Shown: positions 26,517 through 37,109, counted from the first letter of the stretch. The stretch is DNA of 64,000 bases from Prauserella marina (GCF_002240355.1 NZ_CP016353.1:3708501-3772500); one strand, 5' to 3'. Notes: generated from the letters alone by a model not told the origin. A program made the numbers and translations.

Positions 26517-27804
26517 ATGTCGGTCACCGCAGCGCAAAGCATCATCGCCGCCAACAGGCCGGGACGACCGCGCGCGGACGTCGTGCTCGTCGCCGACGAG
26601 CTGCTCACCACGGGCGGGCCGCCTACTCCCTGTCCCGCCGCCGTGCTGCTCGCCGGTGAGCTGCGGCGGCAAGGGGTGCCGTTGGCAAGAGGCAGGCTCC
26701 GGCTGGACAGCGCGGCAAGGGAAACCCACGACGGGCTGACCCTGTGCGCCGTACTGCCCGGCGGCGGAGGGCCGGCCGGGCTCGGGGTCGCCGCGGCCGA
26801 CGACGAGGGCAATCTCGGTTCGCACATGGTGACGGCCGCCGCCTCGGCCATGGCCTCGTGCCTGGCCGCGGCACGGCCGAGAACGGTGTTGCTCGCCGCC
26901 CCGCGCTCGTTCTGCGCGGGGGTCGAACGGGCCATCGAGGTGGTCGAGAAGGTACTCGCGCAGCGCGGCGCACCCGTCTACGTCCGCAAGCAGATCGTCC
27001 ACAACAGACACGTCGTGGCCGATCTTGAGAGCAGGGGCGCCGTTTTCGTCGACGAACTGGACGGGGTCCCTGACAGGGCGACCGTGGTGTTCTCCGCGCA
27101 CGGCGTCTCCCCCGCCGTGCACGAGGAAGCCGCCGAACGCGGTCTCGACGTCATCGACGCCACCTGTCCCCTCGTCACGAAGGTGCACGCCGAGGCACGG
27201 CGGTTCGCCGCCCGCGGTGACACGGTCGTCCTCATCGGCCACGAGGGGCACGAGGAGGTCGAGGGCACTCTCGGCGAGGCACCGGAGAACACCGTGCTCG
27301 TGCAGAACACCGAGGAGGCACGCGCCCTCACGGTGCGGGACCCGTCCCGCGTCTCCTACCTCACCCAGACGACGCTGGCCGTCGACGAGACCGCGGAAGT
27401 GGTCGAGGCACTGCGGCAGCGGTTTCCCGCGTTGCGCGGGCCAGGATCCGACGACATCTGCTACGCCACCACCAACCGGCAGCACGCTCACCGCGATCGC
27501 GGAGGACGCCGACCTGGTGCTCGTCGTCGGCTCGGCGAACTCGTCGAACTCGGCCCGGCTCGTCGAACTGGCCCGCCGCAACGGAACACCGGCGCACCTC
27601 ATCGACGACGCCGGTGACATCCGGCCGGGCTGGCTCGCCGGCGCGAGCACCGTCGGCCTCACCGCGGGCGCCTCCGCGCCACCGAAACTGGTCGAGGACG
27701 TCATCGCCGCGCTGGGTGGCCTCGGCCCGGTCACCGTGTCCGAAAGGGAGATCACGAGGGAGACCGTCCACTTCGCGCTGCCCTCGACGGTGCACCCGCA
27801 CTGA
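26517..27804 (+). pseudogene. ispH: 4-hydroxy-3-methylbut-2-enyl diphosphate reductase, extended and frameshifted
   Basis: IspH makes IPP and DMAPP in the last MEP-pathway step. C133 (RSFCAGV), C217 (DATCPLV) and C315 ([12 protein letters not shown]) are the [4Fe-4S] ligands. After Q322 (27482) the frame breaks. The expected continuation [19 protein letters not shown] through TAGASAP to the stop at 27804 is in another frame, consistent with two bases missing near 27483. Residues 1-122 precede the normal IspH start and are not found in housekeeping enzymes. It is the last gene of the encapsulin operon. It may be decayed, recoded, or a sequencing error; an intact ispH elsewhere in the genome is expected. 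Confidence 0.82.
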
Positions 27805-27823
27805 CGCGAAGCGAGGCAACTCG

Positions 27824-27839
27824 CGGGCCGAACGGCCCT
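27824..27839 (+). promoter_or_regulatory. Weak DevR-box-like palindrome
   Basis: GGGCCGAACGGCCC (27825-27838) is an inverted repeat, 64 bp before the PPOX gene. It matches 11 of 16 positions of a DosR-type site (AGGGACCTTCGGCCCT). It could instead be the terminator of the encapsulin operon. Confidence 0.35.
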
Positions 27840-27902
27840 ACCGCGACGATCGAGAAGGCCCCACCGTAATGGCCGGATCGTCAAACACAGGGATCGTGCG
27901 CG

Positions 27903-28292
27903 ATGCGGGACTCGTTCGGGGTGGAGGTGCTGGACCGTGGCCAATGCGTCGCGCTGCTCGCGACGGCACAGGTCGGCAGGATCGTGTTCAGCCACCGCGG
28001 GCTGCCTGCCGTGCGACCGGTCCGGTTCACCGTCGGTGAGGGCGCTGTCGGCTGCCTCGCCTCGGCAGAGGACACGTTCCTCGCCTCCGCTCGTGGCAAC
28101 GTCGTGGCCTTCGAGGTCGACGCGGTCGCGCCGGACTTGTCCAGCGGCTGGTACGTGACGGTGCTCGGCAAGGTACTGGAACCACGCGACGGCGACCTCG
28201 CCACGCTTCCGTCCCCGCCGTGGCCGCTGACGGGCACCGAGAGTGTGCTGTGGATTCCGATGGAACTCGTGTCCGGTCGGCGGTTCGGCTGA
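27903..28292 (+). CDS. Pyridoxamine 5'-phosphate oxidase-family flavin protein
   Basis: A 129-residue split-barrel protein with the opening LDRGQCVALLATAQVGRIVF and the closing SGWYVTVLGKVLEP typical of the small PPOX proteins found in DevR regulons of mycobacteria and other actinobacteria. It precedes the GAF kinase and response regulator. It probably binds FMN or F420; the substrate is unknown. Confidence 0.8.
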   Translation: MRDSFGVEVLDRGQCVALLATAQVGRIVFSHRGLPAVRPVRFTVGEGAVGCLASAEDTFLASARGNVVAFEVDAVAPDLSSGWYVTVLGKVLEPRDGDLATLPSPPWPLTGTESVLWIPMELVSGRRFG

Positions 28293-28369
28293 CCAGGTGA
28301 CCGGTATCCACCGTGGCGGGCTCGTGCTTAGAATCCGAGCACACAAGCCGGCCATTTTTTGGGGGCGTG

Positions 28370-30121
28370 GTGAACGAGACCAGCGTCCGCCGCCTGCTCG
28401 ACGGTGTTCTCGACGTGCTCGACGCGCGTGCCGGGCACGGTGGGAGCCCGGTGCCGGAACCGGCCGCGGTGCTCGCGAGGATCGCGGCGGCGGCCACCCG
28501 GCTCACCCGCGCGAGCCACGGCGCGTTCGTGCTCGTCCCCAGCACGGCGGCGGACCAGGGCGGCGAGGGCTACACCGACGTCGTGACCGTCGGCCTCGGC
28601 GCGAACCCCGCCGAACCCGTGTGGTCGCGCGAGCGCACCACCGCCGGAAAGGGTCCCTCGGAGGCGAAGCCGGAGCGGCTGCTGGTGTCCGGTAGCGCCA
28701 CGAACGGTGCCGGACATCCGCTTCCCGGCGGCTTTCCCGCGACGACATCGGTGTTGCGGATGCCCGTGTACGTCGAGGACACCCTGTTCGGGCAGCTGTT
28801 GCTGGCCGACAAGCTCTCCGGCGGCGACCACGACGGCGCCGACGAGCGCGGGTTCACCGAGCACGACGAGGACGCCGTCGCCGGGCTCGTGACCGCGATG
28901 GCACCGTTGATCGGCATGGCCTCCGCGTACGGCAAGGTCGAACTGCGGCTGCGCTGGCTGACCGCGGCGCAGGAGATCACCGGCGTGTTGCTGCGCGGCG
29001 ACGATCCCGCCGCCGCGCTACGGCTCATCGCCGAAAGGGCGCGCATCGTGTCCGGTTCGGCGGTCGGAGCGATCGCCAGACCAGACGAACGCGCTGACCA
29101 GCTGGTATTCGACGTGGTGGCGACAGAGGGCCCGGTACCGGCCGACGCGAGCGGACTGTCCGTCTCGGTGCGGGGTACGGCCACCGGGCAGGCGTTCACC
29201 ACGGGCGAACCGGTGCTCGTCCGCGACTACGGCACGCTGGCCGCGACCTACCAGAGCGGCTGGTCGGGAGCCACGATGCCGGATCTGGTGACCGCGCTCG
29301 ACTCGGCGATCGCGGTACCGCTCACCGTCGGCGACCTCCCGGTGGGAGTTCTGCTGGTCGCCAGGGGACATGGCACGGTGCCCTTCGACGCCGACGACGT
29401 GCAGCTCGTGCGCATGTTCGCCAGCCAGGCCGCGCTCGCGCTCGAATTCGGGAGGGCCGAGCAAGACCGGCACAAGCTCGCCGTGTTCGAGAATCGCGAA
29501 CGGATCGCACACGATCTGCACGATCTGGTGATCCAGCGGCTTTTCGCCGTCGGCCTCGGTCTCGAAGGGCTGGGAAAGCTCACCACGGACGCGAAGGCCG
29601 GCGCTCTGGTCAGCGGGTTCGTCCACGATCTCGACCGGACCATCAAGGACATCCGCAACAGCATCTTCTCGCTGCAACATCCCGTCGAGGCTCCCGGTGG
29701 CGTGCGGGCCGACCTGCTCAGGCTGTGCCTCGGGCTGCGTGGCACGCTGGGGTTCGAGCCGAGGTTGTCGTTCGACGGCCCGCTCGACACGGCCATCCCC
29801 GCCGCGATGCGGGCCGACCTGCTCGCCGTGGTGGACAAAGCCCTCACGCACGCGGCGCGGCGGGCCGAGGCGACCGCGGCGACCGTCGAGGTGGTGGTCG
29901 ACCGCGCGGGCCGCACCCTGACGACGACGGTGGCCGACAACGGTGCCGCCCACCCGGGCGAACGGGCGGGACAGGACGGTGAGATCGCCGAACTGGAGGT
30001 ACTCGCCGCCGACTGGGACGGCACGTTCTCGATCGGCGGGGTCCCCGGTGCGGGCACGGGGCTCACCTGGACGGTGCGGCTGCCCCGACATGACGCGCGA
30101 ACTCAGGGAGGACACGCATGA
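28370..30121 (+). CDS. GAF-domain histidine kinase, DevS-related paralogue
   Basis: About 583 residues; the start is one of two adjacent GTG codons (28367, 28370). Two GAF domains (about 50-200 and 210-370) precede a HisKA_3 region with RIAHDLHDLVIQRLFAVGL. The ATPase domain keeps VADNGAA and GAGTGLTWTV. Its N-box reads VVDKALTHAARRA, with His where the catalytic Asn normally stands. Its stop overlaps the response regulator start (ATGA), so they form a two-component pair. The first GAF lacks the haem-binding segment seen in the kinase at 32723. Confidence 0.85.
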   Translation: MNETSVRRLLDGVLDVLDARAGHGGSPVPEPAAVLARIAAAATRLTRASHGAFVLVPSTAADQGGEGYTDVVTVGLGANPAEPVWSRERTTAGKGPSEAKPERLLVSGSATNGAGHPLPGGFPATTSVLRMPVYVEDTLFGQLLLADKLSGGDHDGADERGFTEHDEDAVAGLVTAMAPLIGMASAYGKVELRLRWLTAAQEITGVLLRGDDPAAALRLIAERARIVSGSAVGAIARPDERADQLVFDVVATEGPVPADASGLSVSVRGTATGQAFTTGEPVLVRDYGTLAATYQSGWSGATMPDLVTALDSAIAVPLTVGDLPVGVLLVARGHGTVPFDADDVQLVRMFASQAALALEFGRAEQDRHKLAVFENRERIAHDLHDLVIQRLFAVGLGLEGLGKLTTDAKAGALVSGFVHDLDRTIKDIRNSIFSLQHPVEAPGGVRADLLRLCLGLRGTLGFEPRLSFDGPLDTAIPAAMRADLLAVVDKALTHAARRAEATAATVEVVVDRAGRTLTTTVADNGAAHPGERAGQDGEIAELEVLAADWDGTFSIGGVPGAGTGLTWTVRLPRHDARTQGGHA

Positions 30122-30777
30122 CCATCTCGGTGTTCCTGCTCGACGACCACGAGGTCGTGCGCACCGGCCTGCGAACGGTACTGGAAGCCGAGGAGGACCT
30201 GCGCGTCGTCGGCGAGGCGGGAACCGCCGCGGAGGCACTGGCGAGGATCCCGGACACGCGCCCTGACGTGGCGATCCTCGACGTCCGCCTCCCTGACGGA
30301 GTCGGCGTCACGGTGTGCAGGGACATCCGCGCCGCCATCGAGCCACCGCCCGCGTGTCTCATGCTCACATCGTTTTCCGACGACGAGGCCCTTTTCGGGG
30401 CGATCATGGCCGGTGCGGCCGGTTACCTGCTCAAACAGATCTCCGGCGCGGCCCTGATCTCGGCCGTGCGCACGGTGGCCAGCGGCGGGACCCTGCTCGA
30501 CACGCACCTCACCGACGCGATGCTGACGAAGCTGCGCGGCGAGCGCGAGCCCGACCCGCGTTACGCGGCATTGAGCCCGCAGGAACGCAGGGTGCTCGAT
30601 CTCGTCGCGAAGGGACTGACCAACCGGCAGATCGCCGCGGAACTGGTACTCGCGGAGAAAACGGTCAAGAACTACGTGTCGTCGCTGCTGCACAAGCTGG
30701 GGTTCGAACGCCGCACCGAAGCCGCCGTCTTCGCGGCCCGGCGCCGTGGGTTCGGCGACGAGACGTCCCGGCGTTAG
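30118..30777 (+). CDS. NarL/LuxR-type response regulator, DevR-like
   Basis: A 219-residue protein. The receiver domain has D10/D11-type acids (LLDDHEVV) and phosphoacceptor D55 in [10 protein letters not shown]. The LuxR-type HTH is [20 protein letters not shown]. The HTH is close to DevR, so it may bind the same boxes. It is translationally coupled to the GAF kinase. Confidence 0.9.
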   Translation: MTISVFLLDDHEVVRTGLRTVLEAEEDLRVVGEAGTAAEALARIPDTRPDVAILDVRLPDGVGVTVCRDIRAAIEPPPACLMLTSFSDDEALFGAIMAGAAGYLLKQISGAALISAVRTVASGGTLLDTHLTDAMLTKLRGEREPDPRYAALSPQERRVLDLVAKGLTNRQIAAELVLAEKTVKNYVSSLLHKLGFERRTEAAVFAARRRGFGDETSRR

Positions 30778-30789
30778 CTGGGCCGTCAC

Positions 30790-31869
30790 TCACCGTCGTG
30801 GTGCGGCGCGGGCCGCGGGCGCCCCGCTGTCACCGCCCGCTCGCCGGTGGTTCCCGTTGTCCCCGCTCGTGCCGTTTCCGTTGCCCGGCGGGGGCCGCAG
30901 CAGCTCGGCCTCGCGGCGCCGGGGACTTTGCGGGACAGGACCGGCCGCGTGTCCCACCCGCATCAGCAACTGCGGGCGGCCCGGCAGTCCCAGTGACGTC
31001 GCGAGGCTCGCGCGGACCTCGGAAAGGTGCAGCGGCTGGGTTTGCACCGCCGCGACGAGGCCCATGTCGACGGCGGCCAGCCAGGTGCGTTCCATCGCCA
31101 TGCCGACCCGGATGTGATCGATCCTGGTGTCCCCCGCCGTGCCGAACACGAGCACCGTCTCGCCCGCCAGCCGCTCGGCCAGCGTCTGCCGGTCGGGTAC
31201 CGAGGTGCGGGCGCGCACGATCCCGGCCCACGGCAAGGTCGAGGCCGGCAACGCGCTTCCCGCGATGCCGACCCCGTGTTCGTGCGTGCTCTCGTCCCTG
31301 ATCGTCCACAGAGCGAGTTCGCGCTGGTAGCCGCGGTCGGCTCTGGCCGCCACACCCGCGTACTCCAGGACATCGGCCAGCGCGGCGAACTCCGCGTTCC
31401 CGTGCAGCGGTTTCACCGTGACGCCCTCGAAGGAGGCGGCGGCGAGCAGATCCTTGCGGGCGTAGCCGGACACCGCCGTCGCCGCGAACCGGTGCCGGTA
31501 GCTGCGCCGCCGGGCGATGGCCGAGTACCGGTGCAGGTCCACATCCGTTGGCACGCGCGAACCGGCGACGAGCAGCCTGGCCACGACGGCGGGGTCGCCC
31601 GGTTCGGGAAGCAGCCGCAGATCGGTGGCGACACCGAGCACGTGCATGCCCAGTTCGAGGTGCTCGACGGCGGCACCGCAGGAAATCGACCTGTCCCTGC
31701 CAAGCGGATCGTGGAAGGGCAGCGCCAGGTCGGCACGCTCGTACAACGCGGCCTGCCCGTCGGCCAGCTCCAGCGACCACGGTTGCGTGTTGTGCACGGA
31801 AGGGGCCCTCACCACCGCGCGCGCGAGCACGTCGGTCTCACCCGCCGACCATTCGTGCCGCTCGCTCAT
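30790..31869 (-). CDS. Acg-family nitroreductase-like protein
   Basis: A 359-residue protein of the Acg family (Rv2032/Rv3131-like), a divergent flavin nitroreductase branch of dormancy regulons. The N-terminal motif is RAPSVHNTQPWSLEL, then DPLGRDRSISCGAAVEHL. The last ~45 residues are a Pro/Gly/Arg-rich tail. The start at 31869 is chosen because the DevR-like box at 31905-31920 must lie upstream of the transcript. It converges on the response regulator at 30777. Confidence 0.87.
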   Translation of the reverse strand: MSERHEWSAGETDVLARAVVRAPSVHNTQPWSLELADGQAALYERADLALPFHDPLGRDRSISCGAAVEHLELGMHVLGVATDLRLLPEPGDPAVVARLLVAGSRVPTDVDLHRYSAIARRRSYRHRFAATAVSGYARKDLLAAASFEGVTVKPLHGNAEFAALADVLEYAGVAARADRGYQRELALWTIRDESTHEHGVGIAGSALPASTLPWAGIVRARTSVPDRQTLAERLAGETVLVFGTAGDTRIDHIRVGMAMERTWLAAVDMGLVAAVQTQPLHLSEVRASLATSLGLPGRPQLLMRVGHAAGPVPQSPRRREAELLRPPPGNGNGTSGDNGNHRRAGGDSGAPAARAAPRR

Positions 31870-31904
31870 GACTGACACCATCCCGGAAACCCGGCGGCTT
31901 CGCA

Positions 31905-31920
31905 CGATACGGAAGTCCCT
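31905..31920 (-). promoter_or_regulatory. DevR-like box facing the Acg gene
   Basis: Minus strand AGGGACTTCC followed by GTATCG, 36 bp upstream of the Acg start. It is the mirror of the box at 31928; together they form a 12-bp-arm inverted repeat (31911-31937) with a 3-bp centre. Confidence 0.5.
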
Positions 31921-31927
31921 TGCGGCA

Positions 31928-31943
31928 AGGGACTTCCGGCCTC
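31928..31943 (+). promoter_or_regulatory. DevR-like box facing devR
   Basis: AGGGACTTCCGGCCTC matches 12 of 16 positions of a DosR-type box by eye. It lies 108 bp upstream of the devR-like start. Confidence 0.6.
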
Positions 31944-31978
31944 AGTCAACCGGCCACGCTGCCGCTCACCCGGTCGAT

Positions 31979-31994
31979 AGTGCCGAAAGTCCCC
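31979..31994 (-). promoter_or_regulatory. DevR-like box, second site before devR
   Basis: Minus strand GGGGACTTTCGGCACT, 13 of 16 positions. It lies 57 bp before the devR-like start, close to where an activator would touch RNA polymerase. It suggests autoregulation, as known for mycobacterial devR. Confidence 0.6.
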
Positions 31995-32051
31995 CGCGCC
32001 TGGCGACTTCTGGATCACCTCGTGGCCGCCGTGCCGGGCTATGGTGTTGGG

Positions 32052-32711
32052 GTGACGATCCGCGTGTTCCTCGTCGACGACCACGAAATCGTGCGCCGTG
32101 GTCTTGCCGACCTGCTCGCGGACGAGCGGGACATGGAGATCGCGGGCGAGGCGGCGTCGGTGAGTGAGGCGCTGGCCAGGGTTCCCGGTTCCGGCGCCGA
32201 CGTCGCGGTGCTCGACGTCCGGCTTCCCGACGGCAACGGGGTCGAGTTGTGCAGGGAACTGCTGTCGGTCGTCGCGGGCCTGCGTTGCCTGATGCTGACC
32301 TCGTACGCCGACGACGAGGCCCTTTTCAACGCGATCATGGCCGGGGCTTCGGGGTTCGTGCTCAAGCAGGTACTCGGTTCGGACATCGTCTCCGCCGTCA
32401 GGACGGTCGGCACGGGCGGTTCGCTGCTGGACAGCCGCACCACGGCGGCGCTCATGAGCCGCATCCGCAGGGAAAAGGTCGAGGCCGATCCGGTCTCCTC
32501 GCTGTCGGAGCAGGAAAAAGCGGTGTTCGAGCTGATCGGTGAGGGGATGACCAACAGGGAGATCGCCGAGCGGCTCTTCCTCGCCGAGAAGACGGTCAAG
32601 AACTACGTGTCGCGGCTGCTCGGCAAACTGGGGATGCAGCGACGGACGCAGGCCGCCGTGCTGGCCACCGAGCTGCGCAAGTCCGGTGGCGGGAAACCAC
32701 CTCAGGAGTAG
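32052..32711 (+). CDS. devR: DevR/DosR-like response regulator
   Basis: A 219-residue NarL-type regulator from GTG 32052. The receiver phosphoacceptor is D55 (VLDVRLPDG). The C-terminal [20 protein letters not shown], followed by [12 protein letters not shown], is nearly the same as M. tuberculosis DevR. DevR activates hypoxia and nitric-oxide responses. Three box-like sites precede it, and the DosS-like kinase converges from the other side. It is the most likely master regulator of the surrounding genes. Confidence 0.93.
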   Translation: MTIRVFLVDDHEIVRRGLADLLADERDMEIAGEAASVSEALARVPGSGADVAVLDVRLPDGNGVELCRELLSVVAGLRCLMLTSYADDEALFNAIMAGASGFVLKQVLGSDIVSAVRTVGTGGSLLDSRTTAALMSRIRREKVEADPVSSLSEQEKAVFELIGEGMTNREIAERLFLAEKTVKNYVSRLLGKLGMQRRTQAAVLATELRKSGGGKPPQE

Positions 32712-32722
32712 GCACGGCGGGA

Positions 32723-34546
<1,824 letters not shown>

Positions 34547-35320
34547 TTATCCCTGCCGCGAGCCCGGCTCAACCGGTCCGCGTTCACCGAGGCGCAGCAA
34601 AAGCTGGGGACTGCCGCTGAGTCCTCTGCCGCGTAACACGCGCCTGCGGAATTCGCGGAACTGGAAAGGACCGGTCCTCGGTTCAGCGGTCAAGCCTCGT
34701 GCCGAGGCTGCGAGAGCGCAGTGCTGCATCGCGACCCCCGCCGCGACCTGGTCCCTGCGGCCGTCCGCCGCCGTGACGATGAGCAGCCCCGGTTCGAGGG
34801 GCTGCTTGCGGTTGCCGGGGGCGAACGCCGAAACCGGCACCACGCTCACTCCCTGGCCGGTTCCCGCGCACACCAGTTCGTCTACCAGCGCGGGGTCGAG
34901 TTCTTCCGGGTCGAGCGTTCCGCGATGCCATCGCCTGCCGAATCCCGCCTTGAACCAGCGCACGTCGCGCGCCGAGGGCCGGTGCCTGGCACGCGCGCCG
35001 ACGGTGGCGACGAGCTCAGGGCGCGCCGCGTCGCCGAGCATCATGATTTCCGGCAGCCAGCCCAGCACCCGCACGGCGACCACGACACCGGCCAGCGCGG
35101 CGCCACACGCGATGACCCTGTCCCTTCCAGCTCCCTCGTGGTGCCAGCTGGTGGCGTGAAACCGTTCGTGCAGCTCGACGTCGTGTTCCCACATCCGCAG
35201 GGTCCAGGCGCTGCCCACCCCGCAGTGCAGGGCGGTGCGCGCGGCGCTGGCGAGTACGCCCTTCTCCTGCGCCGACCACACGTGCCGGGTACCGGCAGCC
35301 AGCACCGGGCTAACCGTCAC
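34547..35320 (-). CDS. Degenerate Acg-type nitroreductase paralogue
   Basis: About 257 residues, ~100 shorter than its neighbours. It keeps the HEGAGRDRVIACGAALAG segment and a C-terminal SPQLLLRLGERG. The flavin motif RAPSxHNTQPW is replaced by TALHCGVGSAWTLRM. It overlaps the stop of the upstream nitroreductase by 11 nt (GTG 35320; 35329 is an alternative). It may be a non-catalytic subunit or on the way to loss. Confidence 0.72.
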   Translation of the reverse strand: MTVSPVLAAGTRHVWSAQEKGVLASAARTALHCGVGSAWTLRMWEHDVELHERFHATSWHHEGAGRDRVIACGAALAGVVVAVRVLGWLPEIMMLGDAARPELVATVGARARHRPSARDVRWFKAGFGRRWHRGTLDPEELDPALVDELVCAGTGQGVSVVPVSAFAPGNRKQPLEPGLLIVTAADGRRDQVAAGVAMQHCALAASARGLTAEPRTGPFQFREFRRRVLRGRGLSGSPQLLLRLGERGPVEPGSRQG

Positions 35321-36308
35321 GCCACCCACCCCATCTCGTGACCTCGTCGACCGTCCTGCGCGGAGTGAGCCCGCCCGGATAGCCGAAGCCGAACCGCAGC
35401 ACCGTCTGCGGGAATTCGTGTTCCCCGAGCATCGAACGCAGTTCCTCGCGCACTGAGCCGATCTCGATGGGCTGGGCGAGGAACGAGGCGTTCAGGCCGG
35501 CGGCCGTGGCGGTGAGCAGAACCCGCTCCATCGCCTGCCCCGCGCGCAGCGTGTGCCGCCGCGTGTCACCGGTCGTGGTGAGCACGCCGACCAGCGGCGC
35601 GCGTTCGAACTCCCGCTCGTGCCTTTCCGTACTGTCGGCCGCGTAGTCGCGCAGCGCGAGCAGTCCTTCCCTCAGCGCACGCGGACCACCAGCCGAATAG
35701 GGGACCCCGTCGCGCCTGCCGTCGCCCTCGTGAGTCCAGGCCCGCAGCTCCGCCCGGAAAGCGGGGTCGCCCGACTGCTCGTGGTCGGCCCTGCGCAGCA
35801 GCACGGCGAGCCGGTCGAGCCGTGGCTGTTCCAGCAGGATCAGCCGCGCGCCTTCCTCCGCGGCTGCCACGGTCAGGGTGTGCCGCACGTGTGCGGGCAC
35901 CGTCCTTTCCTCGAAGGGCCTGCGATTGGTGTGCCTGCGGCCGATCATCCTGGCCAGCCGCAGTTCCTCGGTGGTCGGTGTGCGCTGGCCCGCTTGCCGG
36001 ACCCTGGCGAGCAGGTCGGGCACCGCCTTGTCCGGCAGCAGTTCGACCGTGCTCGCCAGCGTCTCCGCCGCGAAGGCGAGCCGCAGGTTGAGTACGGCGG
36101 CACCGCAGGCCAGCAGTGCCTCCCTCCCCTCGGGATCGGCGACCCGCAGCACTCGCGCCCGGTCGAGCAGCACGTCGACGTCCCCTTCCTCGACGACGAA
36201 CCGCCACGGCTGGGTGTTGTGCGGAGAGGGAGCCCTGACCGCGGCCCGCAACGCGGCCTCGACGGCGAGGCGTGAGCGGGAGTCGGCACCGGGTATCGGG
36301 TCAGCCAT
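35310..36308 (-). CDS. Acg-family nitroreductase
   Basis: A 332-residue protein with a full N-terminal motif RAPSPHNTQPWRFVVEEG and MIGRRHTNRRPFEERTVP as in Rv3131 and Rv3127. The C-terminal QTVLRFGFGYPG is typical. A DevR-like box lies ~100 bp upstream (36407). It is the first gene of an operon with the shortened paralogue. Confidence 0.9.
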   Translation of the reverse strand: MADPIPGADSRSRLAVEAALRAAVRAPSPHNTQPWRFVVEEGDVDVLLDRARVLRVADPEGREALLACGAAVLNLRLAFAAETLASTVELLPDKAVPDLLARVRQAGQRTPTTEELRLARMIGRRHTNRRPFEERTVPAHVRHTLTVAAAEEGARLILLEQPRLDRLAVLLRRADHEQSGDPAFRAELRAWTHEGDGRRDGVPYSAGGPRALREGLLALRDYAADSTERHEREFERAPLVGVLTTTGDTRRHTLRAGQAMERVLLTATAAGLNASFLAQPIEIGSVREELRSMLGEHEFPQTVLRFGFGYPGGLTPRRTVDEVTRWGGWRDG

Positions 36309-36406
36309 CAGCCCTCCAAGTCGCGGTCACCGGTGGAGGTGAACACCTCCCTCAAGCATCGACCGGATACCCCGCCGCACGCAGCGGTCAGTCGTCCCCC
36401 GATAGC

Positions 36407-36422
36407 AGGGCATTAGGTCCCT
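36407..36422 (-). promoter_or_regulatory. DevR-like box upstream of nitroreductase
   Basis: Minus strand AGGGACCTAATGCCCT, 13 of 16 positions of a DosR-type site. It lies about 99 bp upstream of the start at 36308. Confidence 0.65.
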
Positions 36423-36509
36423 GTTCAGCTCGCTGACCAGGACGAACACCCGCCTGGTTTGACCTTGTGACTCGGCGGCGGTGATCGCGGGACGCCGACG
36501 GTCCCGTGG

Positions 36510-37109
36510 TCAGTCGGCGGGCCGGTGAATGGTGGTGGCGCTGGTGACTCCCGGTACCGATTCGGCGAGCAGGGTCGCCACGTGCCGGTCGGCCGCATCG
36601 TCGTACTCGTCGACGATGCTGGCGACCCCGTCGCGCACGGCCACGGTCCACCGGTCCGCTCCCCCGTAGATCATGAGCCGCCGACGCACATCCCTGGCGA
36701 TCGTGGTGTCGTCGCGGGACAGCGCGCGCACCACGTCTCTGCGCGTCACGATTCCCACCACCCGCTGACTGTCCACAATGGGCATCGCGTGAAATCCCTC
36801 GGTCAGCAGCACCGACACCAGCTCCGCGATGTCCGCTTTCCGCGAGCGTGACGACGCGGGGCTGGTCATCACCTCACCGACCGTCGTCGGCGGTACCTGC
36901 CTCACGGCTGGCCTGCCGCCCCTGACTCCGGGCGGGATCTGATCGCGCAACAGGTCGGCCTCCGTCACGATCCCCGTCAGCCGCTCGTCGCCCGCCACCA
37001 CCGGTAACGAGGTGAACCCGTGTTCGGAGAGCAGCCGGGCCGCCTCCTTGACCGTGGTCTCCTCGGTCACCGTGACCACGGGGCGGGACATCAGCTCCTC
37101 GGCCCGCAT
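36510..37109 (-). CDS. CBS-pair and BON-domain protein
   Basis: A 199-residue protein. Two CBS motifs (MSRPVVTVTEETTVKEAARL and the region around GIVTRRDVVRAL) form a nucleotide-sensing Bateman module. The C-terminal ~60 residues resemble a BON domain (VRDGVASIVDEYDDAADRH). CBS proteins such as Hrp1 belong to DosR regulons. Its ATG directly follows the TAG of the upstream stress-protein gene. Confidence 0.88.
   Translation of the reverse strand: MRAEELMSRPVVTVTEETTVKEAARLLSEHGFTSLPVVAGDERLTGIVTEADLLRDQIPPGVRGGRPAVRQVPPTTVGEVMTSPASSRSRKADIAELVSVLLTEGFHAMPIVDSQRVVGIVTRRDVVRALSRDDTTIARDVRRRLMIYGGADRWTVAVRDGVASIVDEYDDAADRHVATLLAESVPGVTSATTIHRPAD

Noticed and set aside
26223-28355. A 710-codon minus-strand frame opposite the synthase, ispH and PPOX genes
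   Set aside because: It has no domain signature; the plus strand carries clear motifs throughout.
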